Source of the DNA: Fluviicola sp.
Lineage (GTDB): Bacteria; Bacteroidota; Bacteroidia; Flavobacteriales_D; Crocinitomicaceae
DNA length: 10,594 nucleotides
Assembly (NCBI RefSeq): GCF_030151805.1
Contig: NZ_JASLCN010000199.1
Coordinates: 1 to 10,594 of the forward strand
Direction: 5' to 3'
The translations under genes and the position numbers were made by a program. Numbering within the stretch: the stretch's first letter is position 1; each line of letters begins with the position of its first letter. Under the pieces are notes generated by a model, which saw nothing but the letters and a program-made list of their open reading frames with translations, made no database searches and was not told the DNA's origin. Below are positions 5,374 through 10,594 of the stretch, one piece after another.

Positions 5374-7139
5374 TCCCTGACTACGCTGCCAAATCGCTTC
5401 ATTACAAACATACTGTCAATCAAATCAATAAATGCTTAAAGTTCATTGGTTGGTCGAGGTTATTTACACTTATCCTGGCTGTTTTTTGCTTCTATCAATC
5501 GAAAAGTCAGCTTGAAGCACTCTCCCTGATTTTCGGAATTTTGTTTTCGGCAGGATTCGTTTTCCTGGTTTTCTATCACTTCAAAGTGAAACGGAAGCTC
5601 CAAATTGCAAGTACGTATTTGTGGCTGAATGAATCCGAGGATAAATTTGTAAAAGAAACAGTTCCGTATTATCCGAACGGACACGAATTTACGGATACCG
5701 CCCATCCCTATTCTTTTGATATTGATTTGTTTGGTTCGCATTCGCTATACGAACATCTGAACAGAACTTCAACCGTTATCGGACGGGAAAAACTGGCAGA
5801 AGCTTTGCTGCACACAAAAACAAGCGAAGCACTTGCGGAAACCCAGGAAGCTGTCCAGGAAATTGCGGAAGATCTTGAATGGAGACAGGCATTCCAGGTT
5901 TATGCCAAACTAGGCGAAGACACGCCCGAAATCCGGAAATACATCGAACACTGGCAGGATTCCAGGCAATCCATTTCTGTTTTTTCGGTAATCCTTTCTT
6001 TTTTAATGCCTGCAGCCGGGTTGACCACCATGATTTTGTTCTGGCAGACGGAAAATGTTTACTGGTTCAATTGGGGAGTTGCCTTGTTTTCGGTTAATAT
6101 GCTTCTTTTCGGCCTGGTTCAATCCAATATCCGGAAGGAAATCGGGAAAACAGAACGCATCGGAGCAGCTTTGCTTGCATACAGTGAAATGCTGCACCTG
6201 ATTGAAAACAGAGTCTGGAAATCAAAGCTTTTGCAGGAAATTCATCAAAAAGTGCATTCCAAAAACCAGGCGGCAAGTTCTTTATTGAAAGAATCATCCC
6301 GGATTTACGAAAATCTCGACAGTATCAACAACGGATTTGCAGTTTTCCTCCTGAACGGAACCATTCAGTTTCATGTGCATATCTTCCGTCAATTGGTACG
6401 CTGGAAAAAACAACACCGCGAATCCATCAGTCAGTGGATCGAACAAATTGCCAAAGTGGAAAGCATTCTTTCCTTCAGTAATTTTCATGTAAATAATCCG
6501 GAATATAGCTTCCCTGTTTTAACGGAAAATCAGATTGCTTTCGAAGAACTGGGGCATCCGTTGATTGCTAAAAAATCGCGTGTCAACAATTCCATTTCAT
6601 TCGACAACGAGCGTTTTGTGATTCTTACCGGATCGAACATGTCGGGGAAAAGTACGTTCCTGCGAACGTTGGGAATCGGAGTCATTCTTGCCAATGCAGG
6701 CTCGGTTGTTCCGGCAAAAAGTGCACAATTCTACCCGATTCCGCTACTTGTTTCCATGCGTTTGAGCGATTCACTTTCAGAAAGCACTTCGTATTTCTTT
6801 TCGGAGGTGAAACGATTGAAGCTGATCATTGACCATTTGAACACGGAAAAGGCTTTTGTGCTCCTGGATGAAATTCTGCGGGGAACAAACTCTGACGACA
6901 AGCGAAACGGCACGATCGGAATTGTGGAACAAATGGTTCGTTTGAATGCAATCGGGATGATTGCCACACATGATCTGGAGGTTTGCGAAACCACGAAAGC
7001 ACATCCGTCGTATTTAAAGAACAAATGTTTCGAAGTTGAGATCAGAGACAACGATTTGTTTTTTGATTATACGTTGAGAGACGGCATTTGTCAGAATAAA
7101 AGTGCTACATTCATCATGAAAAAATACCAGGTCATTTGA
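5370..7139 (+). CDS. Membrane-anchored MutS-family ATPase
   Basis: This 589-aa protein has a MutS-type C-terminal ATPase: Walker A GSNMSGKST at 421-429, the MutS/ABC-like signature region SDSLSESTSYFFSEVKRL at 466-483, Walker B FVLLDE at 496-501 followed by ILRGTN, and the H-loop ATHD at 532-535. Ahead of it are the helical core/clamp-like region (about 115-400) and hydrophobic segments at about 24-42, 50-70, 203-224 and 231-250, with a weaker one near 322-340. The mismatch-recognition domain I of true MutS (with the Phe-x-Glu wedge) is not seen, so classical mismatch repair is unlikely and the role is unknown. The frame is open from 5286, but the ATG at 5370 overlapping the elbB stop is the natural start, because residues before it are the elbB 3' end in another frame. 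Its own stop overlaps the TTG start of the esterase gene. Confidence 0.85.
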   Translation: MIPDYAAKSLHYKHTVNQINKCLKFIGWSRLFTLILAVFCFYQSKSQLEALSLIFGILFSAGFVFLVFYHFKVKRKLQIASTYLWLNESEDKFVKETVPYYPNGHEFTDTAHPYSFDIDLFGSHSLYEHLNRTSTVIGREKLAEALLHTKTSEALAETQEAVQEIAEDLEWRQAFQVYAKLGEDTPEIRKYIEHWQDSRQSISVFSVILSFLMPAAGLTTMILFWQTENVYWFNWGVALFSVNMLLFGLVQSNIRKEIGKTERIGAALLAYSEMLHLIENRVWKSKLLQEIHQKVHSKNQAASSLLKESSRIYENLDSINNGFAVFLLNGTIQFHVHIFRQLVRWKKQHRESISQWIEQIAKVESILSFSNFHVNNPEYSFPVLTENQIAFEELGHPLIAKKSRVNNSISFDNERFVILTGSNMSGKSTFLRTLGIGVILANAGSVVPAKSAQFYPIPLLVSMRLSDSLSESTSYFFSEVKRLKLIIDHLNTEKAFVLLDEILRGTNSDDKRNGTIGIVEQMVRLNAIGMIATHDLEVCETTKAHPSYLKNKCFEVEIRDNDLFFDYTLRDGICQNKSATFIMKKYQVI

Positions 7140-8095
7140 AAGTAAAACATCCTATTGTATTCTTGTTTTTTCTGCCATTCATCGGGTTTTCCCAGCTAAC
7201 GGACATTTCGGCTCAACTGAAAGCGAACCCGGGAAATCTGAACGCTTACATCCACGAACCGTTCGGGAAAAAGGAAGGAAAAAAGCCTTTGGTGCTTGTT
7301 CTTCACGGTTGTAACCAAACAGCAGATGAAATTGCATTGGGTTCAGGCTGGAATCAGTTGGCGGATTCCCTGGGATTTTTTGTGCTTTATCCCGAACAGA
7401 AAACAAACAACAACATGTTCCGGTGCTTCAACTGGTTTTTGAAAGACGACCAGGAAAAAGACAAGGGGGAAATGGCGAGTATCAACGAAATGATGCAATA
7501 CGCCGTTTCTCATTATCCGATTGATGTTTCGAGAATCTATATTTACGGAGTAAGCGCGGGTGCAGCAATGAGTGTGAATTTCATGGCTTGTTACCCGGAC
7601 AAACTAAAATCAGGAGCTATTTTAGCCGGAACAGCTTACAAACAAGTTGATTCTCCGATGAAATCGTTTGCAGAAATGCGCCAGCCGACTGTTTTTTCCG
7701 ATGAAGTGCTTCGTCAGCGCCTGTACTCTCAGGATTCATTGTATTCCGGTGAATTCCCGCAACTGATCGTTGTTCATGGAACGGACGACAAAGTGGTGAA
7801 TTACGGAAACGGGGAAGTGTTGGTGAAACAATGGAAAACCGCATTTACAATCGCTTCGGAAAGTGAGCGAAAAGTGAATGTAAATCCATCCTCACCCACC
7901 ATTACCCGCAAGGATTACAAAGATGCATCGGGACGTTCTGTCATTATCTTTTATACTGCAGACAATTGGGGACATTACTTGATGATTGATCCGGGACCAG
8001 GACCAAAACAAGGTGGAGAAGTCACCAAACATGCTAAAGATGGAGATTTTTTCAGCACCTATGAAATTGCCCGCGACTGGAATCTGGCTCCCTAA
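7136..8095 (+). CDS. Secreted PHB depolymerase-family esterase
   Basis: This 319-aa alpha/beta-hydrolase has an N-terminal signal peptide (basic KVKH, hydrophobic core at about 6-18, then FSQ at 18-20 as the likely cleavage region), so it is exported. Features of the PHB depolymerase/feruloyl esterase (LpqC-like) family are LVLHGCNQTADE at 54-65, the CFNWF block at 97-101, the nucleophile elbow GVSAGAAM at 138-145 (S140), HGTDDKVVNY at 214-223 (acid D217 or D218) and NWGHYL at 277-282 (H280). C59 and C97 match positions often disulfide-bonded in this family. No separate substrate-binding domain is present, so a soluble short ester substrate is more likely than solid polymer (inference). It starts with TTG at 7136, overlapping the MutS-like stop by 4 nt. 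No in-frame ATG precedes the signal peptide, and CAGG lies 4 nt upstream as a possible weak ribosome site. Confidence 0.88.
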   Translation: MKVKHPIVFLFFLPFIGFSQLTDISAQLKANPGNLNAYIHEPFGKKEGKKPLVLVLHGCNQTADEIALGSGWNQLADSLGFFVLYPEQKTNNNMFRCFNWFLKDDQEKDKGEMASINEMMQYAVSHYPIDVSRIYIYGVSAGAAMSVNFMACYPDKLKSGAILAGTAYKQVDSPMKSFAEMRQPTVFSDEVLRQRLYSQDSLYSGEFPQLIVVHGTDDKVVNYGNGEVLVKQWKTAFTIASESERKVNVNPSSPTITRKDYKDASGRSVIIFYTADNWGHYLMIDPGPGPKQGGEVTKHAKDGDFFSTYEIARDWNLAP

Positions 8096-8142
8096 ACAGC
8101 AAGAAGTTATCAACTCAGTTTAAGTATCAAAAAGCTATTAAA

Positions 8143-8157
8143 CAGTGTGTTACACTG
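8143..8157. repeat. Short inverted repeat between esterase gene and pckA
   Basis: CAGTGT, spacer GTT, ACACTG form 6-bp perfect arms. No T-run follows, so it is not a standard intrinsic terminator for the esterase operon. It lies about 75 nt upstream of the pckA -7 box and could be an operator, or chance. Confidence 0.3.
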
Positions 8158-8180
8158 ACTCATGTAAACAATTTCTTCTT

Positions 8181-8193
8181 ATTCTGTTAATAT
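8181..8193 (+). promoter_or_regulatory. Shared upstream 13-bp element, copy 2
   Basis: ATTCTGTTAATAT is identical to the element at 3967-3979 (minus strand). It ends 38 nt before the pckA -7 box at 8232, the same distance as in the other promoter. Confidence 0.4.
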
Positions 8194-8231
8194 TTCTAGG
8201 GCAAAAAGGCTGATTTTTTGACGAATCCGTG

Positions 8232-8239
8232 TACTTTTG
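8232..8239 (+). promoter_or_regulatory. -7 promoter box of pckA
   Basis: TACTTTTG fits TAnnTTTG. No TTG lies at the ideal -33 distance; the nearest, at 8218-8220, is only 11 nt upstream. Initiation a few bases downstream would leave a leader of roughly 40 nt before the ATG at 8283, with AAAAAGA as the only purine-rich stretch near the start. Confidence 0.6.
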
Positions 8240-8282
8240 CACCAAAATAAGTTAGCCTCAAGGCAATACAAAAAGACATTTT

Positions 8283-9893
8283 ATGGACGAATTTGGTAAA
8301 CGAGGAAAAAATGCCGATTTAAAATCAACTATCGGATTAGAAAATCTCGGTAACGTATTCTGGAATTTAACACCAGCTGAACTTGTAGAAGATACGATCA
8401 TCGGCGGTCAGGGTGTTTTAACAGACACTGGAGCGATTGCAATTGAAACCGGTGATTTTACTGGTAGATCTCCAAAAGATCGCTTTGTTGTTCGCGACGC
8501 AAATACTGAAAACAGTGTTTGGTGGGGAGATGTAAACATTCCCGTTTCCACAGAGCAATTTGATGCGTTATACAACCGCATGAAGTCTTATTTGATTGGA
8601 AAAGACATGTATGTTCGTGATGCTTACGCATGTGCAGACGACAAATTCAGAATGAACATCCGTGTTACAACTGAATTCCCGTGGTCAAACATGTTTGCTT
8701 ACAACATGTTCTTGCGTCCTACGGATGCTGAGATCGAAAACTTTGATGCTGAATGGAACATCGTTTGTGCTCCTGGTTTCAAAGCTGATCCTGCAATCGA
8801 CGGAACGCGCCAATCCAACTTTGCAATTCTGAACTTCACCCGTAAAATGATTATTATCGGTGGAACAGGATATACAGGCGAAATTAAAAAAGGAATTTTC
8901 TCTGTTTTGAATTACGTGTTACCACATGAGAAAAATGTACTTTCCATGCACTGTTCTGCTAACGTCGGTGCAAACGGAGATACCGCTATTTTCTTCGGAT
9001 TGTCCGGAACAGGAAAAACAACCTTGTCTTCCGATCCGAACCGTCGTTTGATCGGTGACGATGAACACGGTTGGTCTGACAATACGGTTTTCAACTTCGA
9101 AGGTGGTTGCTACGCAAAAACAATCGACTTGTCGAAAGAAAAAGAACCGCAAATTTACGACGCAATTAAGTTCGGGGCGATTTTGGAAAACATCGGATTC
9201 TATGAAGGAACTTCTACTCCGGATTATGCGGATGGTTCAATCACAGAAAACACACGTGTTTCCTACCCGATTGATTACATTGATAACATCATGGTTCCAT
9301 CTATCGGAGCAGGTCCAAAAAATATTTTCTTCTTAACTGCTGATGCATTCGGGGTATTGCCTCCGATCTCACGTTTAACGAAAGAGCAGGCAATGTATCA
9401 CTTCATGTCCGGATATACTGCAAAAGTTGCCGGAACAGAGGTTGGTATTACAGAACCTACAACCACTTTCTCCGCTTGTTTCGGAAAAGCATTCTTACCG
9501 TTACACCCTGCAAAATATGCAAAATTATTGGGTGAGAAACTGGAAGGAACGGACATTAAAGTTTGGTTGATCAACACCGGATGGTCAGGAGGTTCTTACG
9601 GAGTAGGAAGCCGCATGAAATTGTCTTATACGCGTGCAATGATTACTGCAGCTTTGACTGGTCAATTGGATAACGTTAGCTTTGAAACATTGCCGGTATT
9701 CGAATTATCATTCCCTACTTCTTGTCCGGAAGTTCCGGGTGAGATTTTAAATCCACGTGAAACATGGGCAGATAAAACAGCATACGATAAAACTGCCAAC
9801 CATTTGGCAGATCAATTCGTTAAGAATTTTGAGCAGTTTGCAGCAGAAACATCTTCAGATATTTTAGCAGCAGCACCAAAAGTGACTGTTTAA
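8283..9893 (+). CDS. pckA: ATP-dependent phosphoenolpyruvate carboxykinase
   Basis: This complete 536-aa enzyme catalyses oxaloacetate + ATP to PEP + CO2 + ADP, the first committed step of gluconeogenesis, in the cytosol. Family marks are GRSPKDRF at 61-68, the metal-ligand region IKKG at 201-204 and H223 in MHCSANVG, the P-loop GLSGTGKTT at 239-247, kinase-2 GDDEHGW at 258-264, ENTRVSYP at 322-329 and NTGWSGGSYGVGSRM at 431-445. The length and P-loop are those of the ATP-using class, not the longer GTP class. The gene stands alone between its own promoter and an intrinsic terminator 20 nt after the stop, so it is monocistronic. Its product, PEP, is a substrate of the DAHP synthase-like enzyme in the left operon. 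The two promoters also share a 13-bp element, which hints at a common regulator (inference). Confidence 0.97.
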   Translation: MDEFGKRGKNADLKSTIGLENLGNVFWNLTPAELVEDTIIGGQGVLTDTGAIAIETGDFTGRSPKDRFVVRDANTENSVWWGDVNIPVSTEQFDALYNRMKSYLIGKDMYVRDAYACADDKFRMNIRVTTEFPWSNMFAYNMFLRPTDAEIENFDAEWNIVCAPGFKADPAIDGTRQSNFAILNFTRKMIIIGGTGYTGEIKKGIFSVLNYVLPHEKNVLSMHCSANVGANGDTAIFFGLSGTGKTTLSSDPNRRLIGDDEHGWSDNTVFNFEGGCYAKTIDLSKEKEPQIYDAIKFGAILENIGFYEGTSTPDYADGSITENTRVSYPIDYIDNIMVPSIGAGPKNIFFLTADAFGVLPPISRLTKEQAMYHFMSGYTAKVAGTEVGITEPTTTFSACFGKAFLPLHPAKYAKLLGEKLEGTDIKVWLINTGWSGGSYGVGSRMKLSYTRAMITAALTGQLDNVSFETLPVFELSFPTSCPEVPGEILNPRETWADKTAYDKTANHLADQFVKNFEQFAAETSSDILAAAPKVTV

Positions 9894-9912
9894 CAACGTT
9901 TTTGATTTAGAT

Positions 9913-9944
9913 AAAGGCTCTCCGAATTTTGGGGAGCCTTTTTT
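9913..9944 (+). terminator. Intrinsic terminator of pckA
   Basis: GGCTCTCC (9916-9923) pairs with GGGGAGCC (9931-9938), with one G-U pair, around a 7-nt loop. AAA on the left extends the stem against the start of the T6 run at 9939-9944. It begins 20 nt after the pckA stop. Confidence 0.9.
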
Positions 9945-10091
9945 GTTTGCTTATGTATCCGATTTTGAGCGTTTGAATGATTTTTGAAAATACAAACGCC
10001 AAGAGGCACAGAGGATTCTAAAATTACTCACTAAACTTCCGGACATAACAGAGATTCAAAATCAAACTCCCAAAAAAGTTTAATTATTTAA

Positions 10092-10118
10092 TTGATCCGA
10101 AACTTCGCTGTAATTTTC
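10092..10118 (+). promoter_or_regulatory. Weak candidate promoter of the two-TM protein gene
   Basis: TTG at 10092-10094, a 16-nt spacer and TAATTTTC at 10111-10118 give a -33/-7 pair with one mismatch in the -7 consensus. The ATG is at 10143. Nothing better is visible in the region 9945-10142, which otherwise holds no gene. Confidence 0.25.
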
Positions 10119-10142
10119 CCTCCTCAAAAATTAATTACCTAA

Positions 10143-10594
10143 ATGAACGATCAGAACCCTTACTTCAAAATCAGTGAAGGAAAAACCTTCAACTATTTGA
10201 TTCCAATCATCTTTTGCGCAATCGGAAGCCTTATAAGCTTTGTTTTATTATGGCCTTTGGGCATTCTTCTGGCGACGGCTTGTGTTTTACTTGGATCGAT
10301 AGAATCCGGTCTGGAATTCAATACAGAAACCTTGCAGTACAGAAAATACCAGTCTTTATTTGGTGATTCCTGGGGGAAATGGCTCAAGGTAGAAAATCCG
10401 GATAGTTTTCATGTGCGTTTATCGGTGGATCGTATCAGTTGCAGAACTTTTGCCCAGATGTGAAGTCCGTCATACTACGGAAGAAATGCGGTTGCACAAT
10501 CCAAATCAATTATTTCTAATTTGTTTTATCTAAGCAAAGATGATCGCTGGATCACTATCTATGAGTTTTCAAGTTACAAACTGGTGCTCAAAGC
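10143..10594 (+). pseudogene. Two-TM small membrane protein gene interrupted by an in-frame TGA (partial at window edge)
   Basis: An ATG at 10143 opens a 106-codon frame ending in TGA at 10461-10463. The product has a polar N-terminus, two closely spaced hydrophobic segments (about 17-35 and 37-52) with a short turn, then a soluble part with GLEFNTETLQYRKYQSLFGDSWGKW spread over about 56-80. This resembles Bacteroidota two-TM proteins with a small beta-rich cytoplasmic domain; I recognise no named function. After the TGA the same frame stays open for 43 more codons to the window end and reads like the expected beta-rich continuation (NLFYLSKDDRWITIYEF and following), whereas the other two plus-strand frames hit stops by 10520 and 10533. 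The simplest reading is a nonsense mutation or sequencing error in a longer gene. The alternative is a genuine 106-aa protein (10143-10463) with a coincidentally open downstream frame. Confidence 0.6.

Noticed and set aside
10461..10463. TGA read as selenocysteine
   Set aside because: The protein type is a small membrane protein with no selenoprotein relatives known to me, and no clear stem-loop of the bacterial SECIS kind follows directly. Mutation or sequencing error is simpler.
1..10594. CRISPR array, tRNA, rRNA, insertion sequence or phage genes
   Set aside because: No spaced direct repeats, cloverleaf-like tRNA segments, transposase motifs or phage proteins were found on reading either strand.

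Overview
The window looks like chromosomal DNA from a Bacteroidota bacterium, most like a Fluviicola/Crocinitomicaceae-type genome (inference). The evidence is the moderately AT-rich composition, TAnnTTTG-type -7 promoter elements in front of several genes, the general lack of Shine-Dalgarno sequences before start codons, and the protein types present. I see no transposon, phage, CRISPR, rRNA or tRNA signature.

Left arm, minus strand (3916 down to 2): a tight four-gene operon. Its order of transcription is (1) a fusion of a ribulose-phosphate 3-epimerase-like barrel with a KdsD-like CBS pair, (2) a DAHP synthase-like aldolase, (3) a KdsC-like HAD phosphatase with an extra N-terminal helical domain, and (4) a stand-alone lysine-ketoglutarate reductase/saccharopine dehydrogenase-like enzyme. 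Genes 1 and 2 overlap by ATGA, 2 and 3 are 2 nt apart, and 3 and 4 are 8 nt apart. Genes 1-3 mirror the logic of kdsD-kdsA-kdsC in Kdo synthesis (sugar-phosphate isomerase with CBS domains, PEP-dependent 3-deoxy-ulosonate-phosphate synthase, phosphatase), but the isomerase and synthase folds or specificities are swapped. This is the best candidate here for an undescribed pathway. A separate minus-strand gene for a DCC/DUF393 thiol-disulfide protein (4451-4047) lies upstream.

Middle, plus strand (4687-8095): a three-gene operon with two 4-nt stop/start overlaps. It encodes an ElbB-type DJ-1/PfpI glyoxalase, a membrane-anchored MutS-family ATPase, and a secreted PHB-depolymerase-family esterase. 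A perfect 10-bp inverted repeat lies in the 5' leader region of elbB.

Right arm, plus strand: ATP-dependent PEP carboxykinase (pckA, 8283-9893) with its own promoter and a good intrinsic terminator. It is followed by a two-TM small membrane-protein gene (from 10143) that is broken by one in-frame TGA and then stays open to the window edge.

Regulation: the promoters of the epimerase-CBS operon and of pckA share an identical 13-bp element in the same orientation, exactly 38 nt upstream of the -7 box in each. Two minus-strand genes have the -7 box 4 nt before the ATG and should be transcribed with almost no leader.
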